Below, piece after piece: positions 8,806-16,233 of a stretch of DNA of 64,000 bases (position 1 is the first letter of the stretch; every line of letters starts with the position of its first letter). The translations under genes were made by a program, and so were the position numbers. The notes under the pieces were generated by a model. That model did no database searches and was not told where the DNA came from. It saw only the letters and a list, made by a program, of their open reading frames with translations. This stretch comes from a filamentous cyanobacterium ESFC-1 (GTDB taxonomy: Bacteria; Cyanobacteriota; Cyanobacteriia; Cyanobacteriales; Spirulinaceae), in the NCBI GenBank assembly GCA_000380225.1, contig KB904821.1, forward strand, positions 4,309,987 to 4,373,986, in the 5' to 3' direction.

Positions 8806-9864
8806 ATGCAAACCCAAGCTTACAAAATAGCCGATATTCGTACCCGTGGCATTAACCCCAATTATTGGTATGTCGTGGCTCGTAGTACCGAAGTGACGGA
8901 TAAACCGATTGGAGTGACGTTGTGGAAACAAGAAATTGTCTTGTATCGCGACGCAACCGGAACGATTCAAGCTTTAGAAGATGTCTGTCCTCATCGCTTG
9001 GTTAAATTAAGCGAAGGTCAAGTGGTTGGGGGTCAACTAGAATGTGCGTATCACGGCTGGCAATTCAACGAAATGGGCCGTTGTACGGCAGTTCCTTATT
9101 TAGCAGAAAACCAGAAGTTACCCAACTGTCAAATTCGCCGCTATCCGGTACGAGAATTAGATGGGTTTGTGTGGTTATTTCCAGGGGAAGAAGATGCAGA
9201 TTTAGTTGAGCCTCTGGGGGTTCCGGAATGGGATCATCTCAATTATATTGCGACGGTTTCAGTGATTGATTGTCCGGGGCATTATTCCTATTTAATTGAA
9301 AATTTGATGGATATGCACCACGGCCATTTACATGATAATTATCAAGCTTGGGCTTCGGCAAGCTTATTGAATATTGAAACCCAAGAAGCCAGGGTAGATG
9401 CCCATTACGAAGCTCAAAGCTATTATCGTATTGATAAGATTTGGTCAATTTCTCAACTGTTTTTTCCGGCGTTACGGCGACTGCATCCCGAACCCTTGGA
9501 TGTGAGTTATGTTTATCCTCATTGGGTTTCGAGTTTGGGGCAAGATTTTAAAATTTATTGTTTATTTTGCCCAATTAGTGAAACTCAAACCAAAGCTTAT
9601 TTAATTCACTTTACGTCCTTAAATGCCTTTTGGCGGTTGCATAAACTTCCGGTGGTATTTCGCCGTTTTGTCAAGGATAGTTTGTTTGGTTCGGCGCAAA
9701 AGTTATTGGATGGTTTAGTCGAGCAAGATGTGGCCATGATTGAGCAGGAACAACAAGCGTTTTTAAAGAATAGTCGGCAACGCACCTATGAGTTAAATCG
9801 CACGATTGCGAAGGTGCAGCGTTTGATTTATGAGCAAGCTCAACGCGAAAATTCTCTTGATTAA
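8806..9864 (+). CDS. Rieske [2Fe-2S] non-haem iron oxygenase
   Basis: A 352-residue ring-hydroxylating-type oxygenase subunit. The Rieske cluster ligands are C61-x-H63 (CPHR) and C80-x2-H83 (CAYHGW). The mononuclear iron site is seen in NLMDMHHGHLH, with Asp169 and histidines 171/172 and 174. Such enzymes use electrons from ferredoxin to insert oxygen. In cyanobacteria the family includes pheophorbide a oxygenase, chlorophyllide oxygenase and choline/vanillate-type demethylases. Length and the N-terminal Rieske domain fit the PAO/TIC55-like or aromatic-demethylase branch, but I cannot choose a substrate. The gene stands alone between repeat R1 and the FecR-domain gene. Confidence 0.88.
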   Translation: MQTQAYKIADIRTRGINPNYWYVVARSTEVTDKPIGVTLWKQEIVLYRDATGTIQALEDVCPHRLVKLSEGQVVGGQLECAYHGWQFNEMGRCTAVPYLAENQKLPNCQIRRYPVRELDGFVWLFPGEEDADLVEPLGVPEWDHLNYIATVSVIDCPGHYSYLIENLMDMHHGHLHDNYQAWASASLLNIETQEARVDAHYEAQSYYRIDKIWSISQLFFPALRRLHPEPLDVSYVYPHWVSSLGQDFKIYCLFCPISETQTKAYLIHFTSLNAFWRLHKLPVVFRRFVKDSLFGSAQKLLDGLVEQDVAMIEQEQQAFLKNSRQRTYELNRTIAKVQRLIYEQAQRENSLD

Positions 9865-10017
9865 ACTTAATAAATAGGGGTAGAAAGTTGGCGATTTACT
9901 CAGAATCGAGTCATACTGAAATTAGCATCAAAAGTTAGTATATTTTTTTACTTAAAGCGAAAAAATTAAACCGCGATCGCTTTCTTTTGAAAGACTTGAT
10001 ATTTGGGAGGATTCCCT

Positions 10018-11136
10018 ATGTTTCGCCAACTTACTGTGATTACCGCTTTACTGTTCGCCCCCTTACCGATCCTCGTACTATCGCCTACAGCCTGGTCACA
10101 AACGACACTCACTCAGGCGAGAGTGGCGGCAGTCCGAAATCGGGTGCGATTGATTCCCCAAAACCAAAGCCCCAGAAATGCCAGAACTTCAGACAATCTG
10201 CGTCCGGGGGACAGTTTAGCCACCGCAACCGGGTCAACAGCAGATTTACGGTTTAACGATAACTCTTTGGCTCGTTTGGGAGAGCAAACCGTGTTTCGCT
10301 TTGCTCCTCGTCTGCGCTCTGTAGATTTAGCCAATGGGACGCTGTTATTATTAGTGCAACCGGGAAATGGGGGAACTAGCGTTCGCACCCCTAATGCTGC
10401 CGTTGGGATTCGCGGTTCGGCGTTGTTTGTACGCTATATTCCCGACAGCGACACAACCTTAATCGGGGCATTGACCACTTCCGGGATTACGGCGTTTAAC
10501 GGGGATGCGACCGAAAGCGTAGAGCTACAAGGCGGTCAAATGGCAGCCGTTGTGGGCGATCGCATCGAACGGGTGTATAATTTCGATCTGCAAACCTTCT
10601 ACGAAACCAGCAACTTAACCGCAGGATTGGATTTAACGCAGTCAGAAACCGTAACCGACGACCCGATGCTGAGTGCAGTACGAGCCGAAATCGCCACCGC
10701 TTTAGACGCTCAACCCCCCCTCAATCAAGCCACAATAGCCAATGCTGCTTTCGTGGGTTTACCATCGCGATCGCCAGACTTTCCTGATAGTAATATTGAT
10801 ACGGTTGAATTTGAGTTTACACTCAATCCCGGTCGCGACGATGCGATCGCGTCTACTTTCGGCAATTCCTTCGACATTCGTTCCGGCTTAAATACCGGAG
10901 AAGTACAGTTAAATTCCTCCGTTTTGACTCCTCCCGGATTCATCCCTTCAATGCCCTCTAGCCCTGTTGTTAATACCGATAGTAGCGTTAACGCACCCTC
11001 TAGCCGTGTTACTCACCGTAGCAGCAGCAATCGAGGGCTGACCCAGTTTCCAGGGAGAGGTAACACCAATGGTATTTTTCCCGGTCGAGGTCGAACCAAT
11101 GGCGTTTTCCCTGGTAACTCTAGCCATTCCAATTAA
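10018..11136 (+). CDS. Secreted FecR-domain protein
   Basis: About 372 residues. The start at 10018 is chosen over an in-frame TTG at 10003 because GGGAGG lies seven bases upstream. The N-terminus is a typical signal peptide ending near AWSQ. Residues about 60-200 form a FecR domain (RPGDSLATATGS, ADLRFNDNSLARLGEQTVF, TPNAAVGIRGSALFVRY), a beta-rich periplasmic module found in metal-uptake signalling and in many cyanobacterial surface proteins. The C-terminal third is low-complexity, rich in S, N, P and G, with RGNTNGIFPG/RGRTNGVFPG repeats. No sigma factor or TonB receptor is adjacent, so an iron role is not supported. The last codons and stop lie in a sequence repeated near 18614. Confidence 0.85.
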   Translation: MFRQLTVITALLFAPLPILVLSPTAWSQTTLTQARVAAVRNRVRLIPQNQSPRNARTSDNLRPGDSLATATGSTADLRFNDNSLARLGEQTVFRFAPRLRSVDLANGTLLLLVQPGNGGTSVRTPNAAVGIRGSALFVRYIPDSDTTLIGALTTSGITAFNGDATESVELQGGQMAAVVGDRIERVYNFDLQTFYETSNLTAGLDLTQSETVTDDPMLSAVRAEIATALDAQPPLNQATIANAAFVGLPSRSPDFPDSNIDTVEFEFTLNPGRDDAIASTFGNSFDIRSGLNTGEVQLNSSVLTPPGFIPSMPSSPVVNTDSSVNAPSSRVTHRSSSNRGLTQFPGRGNTNGIFPGRGRTNGVFPGNSSHSN

Positions 11137-11148
11137 GTTCCGTACATT

Positions 11149-11276
11149 TATAGCAGTAAGCCTGACAGTTAGGACGTTTTTGCTGTGCGCCCTCACCCCA
11201 AACCCCTCTCCCACTCCGAGAGGGGCTTATTTTCTAAGAATAGATAGGTTATCCTGACCGATTTGGAATTGCTATA
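11149..11276. mobile_element. MITE with TATAGCA terminal inverted repeats, copy 1
   Basis: A 128-bp element without coding capacity. It begins TATAGCAGTAAGCCTGACAG and its end, read on the other strand, begins TATAGCAATTCCAAATCGGT and continues CAGGA. The two ends thus form imperfect terminal inverted repeats with a TATAGCA core and a shared AGGA block. The middle holds the CCCTCACCCC...CTCTCCCACTCCGAGAGGGG hairpin. A second copy is at 18734-18868. TA at both edges fits a Tc1/mariner-IS630 type TA target. That family link is inferred from the ends, as no transposase is present. Confidence 0.75.
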
Positions 11277-11307
11277 AAACCCGGTTTATGCGAAAAACCG
11301 GGTTTTT
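11277..11307. terminator. Bidirectional terminator between FecR-domain and beta-barrel genes
   Basis: AAACCCGGTTT (11277-11287) pairs perfectly with AAACCGGGTTT (11295-11305) across a seven-base loop, with T-runs on either strand. It lies between two convergent genes and can stop transcription from both sides. Confidence 0.85.
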
Positions 11308-11315
11308 AAGGGATA

Positions 11316-12221
11316 TTAGAAATTCAAACCGGGGAAGGTATAACCCACCCCTAAAATAATGCCAACATCCACTTCATCGAGAAAGCCGACATTGAGGCTG
11401 CCATTCGCCGTCCAATTCGGAGAAATACGGTAATCTACACCGCCAGACAGCAAGAAACCCACATTATTGTCATCTTTAGTGCTTAAAATCAAACCCGCCC
11501 CCGCAAAGGGAATGAAAGGAGACAGCACCAACGGGTCTTCTGTGGGAATCCTAAAATCATAAGTTGCCGGAATCAGGAAAGTTGCGTCATCGTTAATCAC
11601 CACCGCCGGACGCACCGAAAGCCGTTCGGAAATGCCGACTTTACCATTCACCACAAAACTACCGCGACCGAGGGACGTTTCGTTATTGTTATCCGAAATG
11701 CCAATATTCCCACCCAAACCGATGTAACTGTAGGATTGGGTTGTGAGACGATTGAGAGAAGTCCGTCGTCGCTGTGCTAAGGGAGCTTGAGCAATATCCG
11801 GTTGAGTCGGTTCTAAACCAAAATCGGTGGGGGCAAATAAGCCATCAACCGAAGTATTGAGAGAACCAGGAATCGGGGTGTCGCCTTGATAAGCCACCAA
11901 AACCTCGGCGGACTGGTTTGAGGTGTTAGGGTTTGACTCCACTGAGGAAACAGCTTCAGGTGCAGTCGTTTGGGGTAAAACACTAGGACTCGCACTGGTA
12001 AAGCGAGATGCTGCATTCAGCAGTTCATCATCAATGGTCGTTACCGTTGATTCGGGGGCGTTGACTGGGGTATCGGGTTGGACACGGGCCGCGATACTGG
12101 AGATCGCGGTTTCCGTTACATTGGTTTGGGTTTGGGCTGTTCCTGGAGAGGCGGCTAAAGCAGCAATTCCAAGGCTACTAACTAACCCGAAATAGGAATA
12201 GGTGGATTTATTGAACATCAC
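11316..12221 (-). CDS. Outer-membrane beta-barrel-like protein, hypothetical
   Basis: A 301-residue protein with an N-terminal signal peptide (hydrophobic stretch to about residue 29, ending ASPGTAQ). Next comes a long disordered segment rich in T, S, P and N (about 30-150). The C-terminal half is a run of alternating strands: YSYIGLGGNIGIS, GSFVVNGKVGIS, SVRPAVVIN, FIPFAGAGLIL, VGFLLSGGVDYRIS, ending GVGYTFPGLNF with a terminal phenylalanine. That end fits a small eight-stranded outer-membrane barrel. I do not recognise a named family. It converges on the FecR-domain gene. A role in the envelope is inferred. Confidence 0.7.
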   Translation of the reverse strand: MMFNKSTYSYFGLVSSLGIAALAASPGTAQTQTNVTETAISSIAARVQPDTPVNAPESTVTTIDDELLNAASRFTSASPSVLPQTTAPEAVSSVESNPNTSNQSAEVLVAYQGDTPIPGSLNTSVDGLFAPTDFGLEPTQPDIAQAPLAQRRRTSLNRLTTQSYSYIGLGGNIGISDNNNETSLGRGSFVVNGKVGISERLSVRPAVVINDDATFLIPATYDFRIPTEDPLVLSPFIPFAGAGLILSTKDDNNVGFLLSGGVDYRISPNWTANGSLNVGFLDEVDVGIILGVGYTFPGLNF

Positions 12222-12352
12222 TCCTCAACAAGTTTTTGTATCTTTTGATCTAAATCTTAGTATTAGTTTCGGCAGATCGAGAACAAAAATTGTCAATTTG
12301 TCCTTAGTCATTGGTCATTTGTCCTTTGTTGCCATCAAAATCAGTTCACAGC

Positions 12353-13291
12353 TTAACTGATTTGTGCCATGGCATCTCCGAAGGATTGAGCCAGAAAGGG
12401 CAGGATTTCGCGATTTTGGCTGTATTCAGGATTTTGGATAAAGGCAACCAGTAAAAAGGGCAAACAATCGGGCAACTCGATATAAGCGGCATCGTGACGT
12501 ACTTGGGAAGTCCAGCCCGCTTTTGACCATAAACGGGCTTCTGGGGGCAGTCCCGACCCGAAAAAGCCCTGAACTTGGTTTTCTTCGCCTGGGGGCGGTT
12601 CTGGGGCGTTTAAGTCCCGTTGGAGCAGTTTCATCATGGCTTGCGATCGCTCGCTGGAAACGGCCACGCCGCCGACAATAGCGTGTAACAAACGGGCAAC
12701 GGCGTTAGTAGTGAGCATATTGCGATTGTCCATCAATTCTCCCACAAACGCCCGTTCGCGACCATAGGGGCCATCCCCCCAGGTTTTTTGATTAACGTTA
12801 ATGCTGGCTAATTCTGGCCATTGCAGAGATTGATAATAGCGGTTGACGATATTACGTTGATATTTCCAGGTTTCAAACGGCCCAGGGGACAATTCCGGGC
12901 CGCTGGTGGTGCCACTGAGGACATCAACCACTAAACTGGTGGCATCGTTACTCGAATCGACAATCATATCTCGCAAGGCGCGATCGAGTTCGAGGGACGG
13001 CGAAATCATGCCTTTGTCGAGCCATTCGTGAATCGCCACCCAATAAAATAATTTGACCACACTCGCCGGATAAATGCGTTCTACGCCGCGATAATGAAAG
13101 CCCCGGACGGGATACTGCCAAAACTCCTCAAAGGCGATCGCGCCCCCGGTATTGGCAATAATCGGGCGATCGTAGACAATCCAAGTCACGGCAATTTGGT
13201 CGGGGGCTAAACCCGGAAAGCGCGATCGCACCGCTTCAATAATGGCGTTTCCGGTAATGTTCAGTGGTTCGTCGTTTTGGAAAAATGTCAT
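12353..13291 (-). CDS. Serine hydrolase of the class A beta-lactamase/transpeptidase fold
   Basis: A 312-residue protein with the three active-site landmarks of the penicillin-binding fold: S77-V-V-K80 (nucleophile and general base), S113-S-N115 (equivalent of SDN) and K257-A-G (equivalent of KTG). It lacks an obvious signal peptide, unusual for a secreted beta-lactamase, so it may be a cytoplasmic or atypically exported esterase or peptidase rather than a resistance enzyme. It is the last gene of a minus-strand run petP - ArsA-like - chlG - this gene, 45 bp after chlG, so it may be co-transcribed. Substrate unknown. Confidence 0.8.
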   Translation of the reverse strand: MTFFQNDEPLNITGNAIIEAVRSRFPGLAPDQIAVTWIVYDRPIIANTGGAIAFEEFWQYPVRGFHYRGVERIYPASVVKLFYWVAIHEWLDKGMISPSLELDRALRDMIVDSSNDATSLVVDVLSGTTSGPELSPGPFETWKYQRNIVNRYYQSLQWPELASINVNQKTWGDGPYGRERAFVGELMDNRNMLTTNAVARLLHAIVGGVAVSSERSQAMMKLLQRDLNAPEPPPGEENQVQGFFGSGLPPEARLWSKAGWTSQVRHDAAYIELPDCLPFLLVAFIQNPEYSQNREILPFLAQSFGDAMAQIS

Positions 13292-13336
13292 GATTGGTTA
13301 ATTGGCAAATCGCGGCTGATTTTCCCCAAACCCCGC

Positions 13337-14302
13337 TTAAATCCCGGCATGACCCAACGCTAATCCCGCCACCAACATCCCCAAAACCAAGAAAGGTTGA
13401 GCGCTGGCTTGGTATTTTACGTCATTTTCCAAGGGGGCGCGAAGGAAATACATATCTTGGAAAGTAATCTGGGGAATGATTAGTAGTAACAAAATAGTCG
13501 CGTAGAGATTTTGATCGATGCTAATCAGATACCCGGCAATCCCCGCTTGAAAGAGATCGATCATTAAAACGCAAATCCAAGCGGCTGTCCCCACCCCAAA
13601 CATTACGGGCAGCGAGTTTAAACCCAGTTGGCGATCGCCCTCAACACTTTTAAAGTCATTGACCACCGCAATCCCCAAACCTGCCAAACTATAAAACAGC
13701 GTCAGAACGACAATTGTCCCGTTTAACTCCCCAAACAAAGCATGACCCGCCCACCAAGGCAAGGCGATATAACTCGCACCCAGGGCATAATTTCCCAACC
13801 AGCCATTTTTTTTCAGCTTTAGAGGCGGTGCTGAGTAAATATAAGCCAAAAATGCGCCAAACAGGGTCAAAGACAGCATAATCGGGAAGTCGTGACCCGC
13901 CCACAAATCCAGCAGATAAGACAAGCCAAAGCCAGCAAACAACAGGATTAAAATTTGAGCCGTTACTTGTGGTACAGAAATTGCCCCGGAAGGAATGGGG
14001 CGGTAAGGCTCGTTAATGGCATCAATATCGCGATCGTAGAAGTCATTAAGGGTTTGGGTATAGCCCGCCATCAACGGCCCTGAAAGCAGCATACAAGCGG
14101 CAGCTTTGAGGATGTCTTCGAGTTGCCAGCTATACATCCCCGAAGAAGCCGCACCACACACAACCCCCCAAATCAGGGGAATCCAGGTGATGGGCTTCAT
14201 CAGTTGCAGGCGAATTTTCCAGATATTCTTTTCGCCAGAAGCAGCCCCTTTCATACCGAGGAGTTGCCGTGTTTTTCCGGTTTTGGCTTGGTCTTGTGTC
14301 AT
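13337..14302 (-). CDS. chlG: Chlorophyll a synthase
   Basis: ChlG is an inner/thylakoid membrane prenyltransferase of the UbiA family that attaches the phytyl (or geranylgeranyl) tail to chlorophyllide a. The 321-residue protein has the first Asp-rich motif NDFYDRDIDAINEPYRPIPS (from residue 86) and the second in VVNDFKSVEGDRQ. Eight or nine hydrophobic segments are visible. Length and motifs are typical. The gene sits between the ArsA-like ATPase upstream and the beta-lactamase-fold gene downstream on the same strand. The repeat motif CTGATAACTGAA directly precedes its ATG, so its 5' leader consists of dispersed repeat sequence. Confidence 0.97.
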   Translation of the reverse strand: MTQDQAKTGKTRQLLGMKGAASGEKNIWKIRLQLMKPITWIPLIWGVVCGAASSGMYSWQLEDILKAAACMLLSGPLMAGYTQTLNDFYDRDIDAINEPYRPIPSGAISVPQVTAQILILLFAGFGLSYLLDLWAGHDFPIMLSLTLFGAFLAYIYSAPPLKLKKNGWLGNYALGASYIALPWWAGHALFGELNGTIVVLTLFYSLAGLGIAVVNDFKSVEGDRQLGLNSLPVMFGVGTAAWICVLMIDLFQAGIAGYLISIDQNLYATILLLLIIPQITFQDMYFLRAPLENDVKYQASAQPFLVLGMLVAGLALGHAGI

Positions 14303-14470
14303 TTCAGTTATCAGTCAACAGTTATCAGTCATCAATGCGATTGCTGTCGGTTTTTGGGCAGCTTTTTTCAGTCATCAGTTATCAGTCATCAGTCATCAGT
14401 TTTTGAGGCAGTGACCAGTAACCAATAACCAACAACTAACAACCAAGATAAGGGCTAAAGCCCTTACTAC
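14303..14470. repeat. TTATCAGT-type short repeats, heptamers and AAGGGCT hairpin
   Basis: The gap between the ArsA-like gene and chlG is repeat-made. It holds several units of CAGTTATCAGTCATCAG type (14307-14331 and 14368-14400), a short AACCAAT/AACCAAC run (14412-14442) and a hairpin AAGGGCTAAAGCCCTTACTA (14453-14472). That last sequence recurs in variant form at 29424-29446 and 30408-30430. No gene was seen. Confidence 0.8.
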
Positions 14471-14498
14471 GAACAATAAAAAACTTTCTCGAATGCTG

Positions 14499-15596
14499 TT
14501 AGAAGGAAATGATTAAATAACCATCTTGAAATTTCGCACCCCGCACTGAGCGACCGCGTAATTGGGCGGGAGGGTTGATGTTTCGCCGTTGGTCTCCGGC
14601 TTCGATGGTGATTTCTGTGCCGTATTGGGTGAGTTTCACTTCATTTTTACTAAATGTGGGCAGATATACCCGGATTTGATTGTTATTAACGTCAAATTCT
14701 ACAGGTTTCGGCACATTGCTACCGGGGCGAAAGCTTGGTAAAGCATCCATTAAAGCTTGCCAATCGTCGCCTTCGCGGGTGGGAAGGGCGGTGACGCTTA
14801 AAGGGGCAAAACTGGCCGCCGCTTCTGGGTCTACCTCTCCTTGATTCCAAATTACACCACTTACGGTTAGGTTAACTTGTTGAGCGCTGCCCCAGAGGTA
14901 TTTCGCCGTCGCGATCGCGCTTTCGTCACTCGTCGTCACCAAATAAGCCGCAACGCGATTAGGATCGGCCAAAGCGGCCCGACCTTCATCTAAGATCGAG
15001 TTGGCTTCTTGGGTGGGTTGTTGGGTCAAGTCATCAAACGACCAACTCATATTAAGAACCGCACTACTCACGGGTTGTACAAAAGGCGCGATCGTGCGGC
15101 CCAAGTCAGATTCAATGAAAACTTGACGAAAACGGCGAATATACCAACTCATGGTTTCAGGAATCCCAAAAGTCCGCAAAGTGGTTAGATCGCCTTGCCC
15201 GTCGTAGATAATGACATCATAATCGCCACTGTTTTCAAATTCCCGCAGGGCGTATAATGCCAACGCTTTATCCATTCCCGGCAGAATGCTCAACTCTTGG
15301 CCGTAGACATTTTTAAGGATGGGCGATCGCAAGTATTTCGCTTCGAGTTGCTTGACTTCTTCCCAAGCTCGCTCTAGCAGGGGGGCGGCTTGTAACTGGA
15401 CGGCTGAGAGGTTTGCGCCAATAGTTTGCACCTCCGGGCCCGGAGTTACCCCTAACAATACCCCGGCTGCGGGGGAAGCATCCTGACTGGCAAACAAGAC
15501 CCTAGAGCCTTGGGCTGCCATCTGTTTGGCCGTCGCGATCGCAACTGTGGTGCGGCCAACACCGCCTTTACCTAAAAATGTTAAAAGTTGAGCCAT
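14499..15596 (-). CDS. ArsA/Get3-like ATPase, cyanobacterial type
   Basis: A 365-residue single-copy relative of ArsA/Get3, ATPases of the SIMIBI class that target tail-anchored proteins or drive arsenite export. The P-loop reads GKGGVGRTT (9-17). The signature lysine after the first glycine is kept, but the usual second lysine is arginine. An IYDGQGDLTTL switch-type segment follows. The last 80 residues form a small beta-sandwich-like (Hsp20-like) domain ending QDGYLIISF, as in many cyanobacterial members. There are no arsenic-resistance genes nearby and no metal-binding cysteines. Its place between petP and chlG suggests a thylakoid or photosynthesis-related role, which is inference. Confidence 0.82.
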   Translation of the reverse strand: MAQLLTFLGKGGVGRTTVAIATAKQMAAQGSRVLFASQDASPAAGVLLGVTPGPEVQTIGANLSAVQLQAAPLLERAWEEVKQLEAKYLRSPILKNVYGQELSILPGMDKALALYALREFENSGDYDVIIYDGQGDLTTLRTFGIPETMSWYIRRFRQVFIESDLGRTIAPFVQPVSSAVLNMSWSFDDLTQQPTQEANSILDEGRAALADPNRVAAYLVTTSDESAIATAKYLWGSAQQVNLTVSGVIWNQGEVDPEAAASFAPLSVTALPTREGDDWQALMDALPSFRPGSNVPKPVEFDVNNNQIRVYLPTFSKNEVKLTQYGTEITIEAGDQRRNINPPAQLRGRSVRGAKFQDGYLIISF

Positions 15597-15605
15597 GGTT
15601 AAGTT

Positions 15606-15797
15606 CTATACGGGTTTGAGTTCATCTTCAAAAAACCAGGTGGCTTTTTGGTCGTCAAATTCTACGATTGCGCCAACGCCACTACCATCGGTCATTTTGA
15701 AGTCTTTGATTGTACCGATTTTGCCCAGAGTACCTGCAACATCACGATTGACCCGATCTTTGATGCGATAGACTTTAACTTTTTGCCCGATTTCCAT
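15606..15797 (-). CDS. petP: Cytochrome b6f subunit PetP (DUF2862)
   Basis: PetP is a small peripheral subunit on the cytoplasmic face of the cyanobacterial cytochrome b6f complex that affects its stability and electron flow. The 63-residue product shows the family pattern MEIGQKVKVYRIKDR, then GTLGKIGTIKDFKMTDGSG, and ends WFFEDELKPV, consistent with an SH3-like barrel. I chose the ATG at 15797 because the family starts MEIGQKV. An ATG eight codons upstream (15821) is also open. The stop is nine bases before the ArsA-like ATG, so the two are almost surely co-transcribed. Confidence 0.85.
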   Translation of the reverse strand: MEIGQKVKVYRIKDRVNRDVAGTLGKIGTIKDFKMTDGSGVGAIVEFDDQKATWFFEDELKPV

Positions 15798-15954
15798 TCC
15801 ACTTTTCGTTAAATAGACCATTACACAGTTTAGGGCAAAATCGCGCCTGAGTTAACGATCGGCGATCGCAGAATGGGAAATTTGTCTTTTGTCTGGGTCT
15901 GGGGTCCCTCGGACTTTAGTTATTTTAACCCTTGTATCGAGATAGCGTCGTTGT

Positions 15955-16136
15955 GGGGTGGGTGGGCCACCCCTGTCAAGGTGACGAATATGGAAACGAA
16001 AAACCCTTGTTTCAGACGCTCATGATAGATACTTCCTCCCCCTCTCCCCAAATTGGGAGAGGGGGTTGGGGGGTGAGGGCAACTCCCAACCTCTATATCT
16101 CGTTACCCACCTTGACAGGGGTAGGTGGGTGGGCAA
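15955..16136. mobile_element. MITE-like element with ACCCCTGTCAAGGTG inverted ends
   Basis: A 15-bp sequence ACCCCTGTCAAGGTG at 15969-15983 is repeated in exact inverse at 16108-16122, with GGTGGG-type G-rich tracts outside both copies. Between them lies a CCCTCTCCC/GGGAGAGGG hairpin (16039-16065) of the kind seen in several other gaps here. No coding capacity. It lies between petP and the Ser/Thr kinase gene, and the rest of this 430-bp gap shows no gene. Confidence 0.6.
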
Positions 16137-16233
16137 ACTCTCAAAGACCGCGACGAAATCTCAGTATTCACTGCTACAAAGGGTATATTGACAGTATGGT
16201 ATGTCTAGGTTTTAAAAATTGAAAATAGGTAAA

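Noticed and set aside
12353-13291. Antibiotic-resistance beta-lactamase
   Set aside because: It has the fold motifs but no signal peptide, a KAG instead of KTG box, and a photosynthesis-gene context, so a resistance role is not supported.
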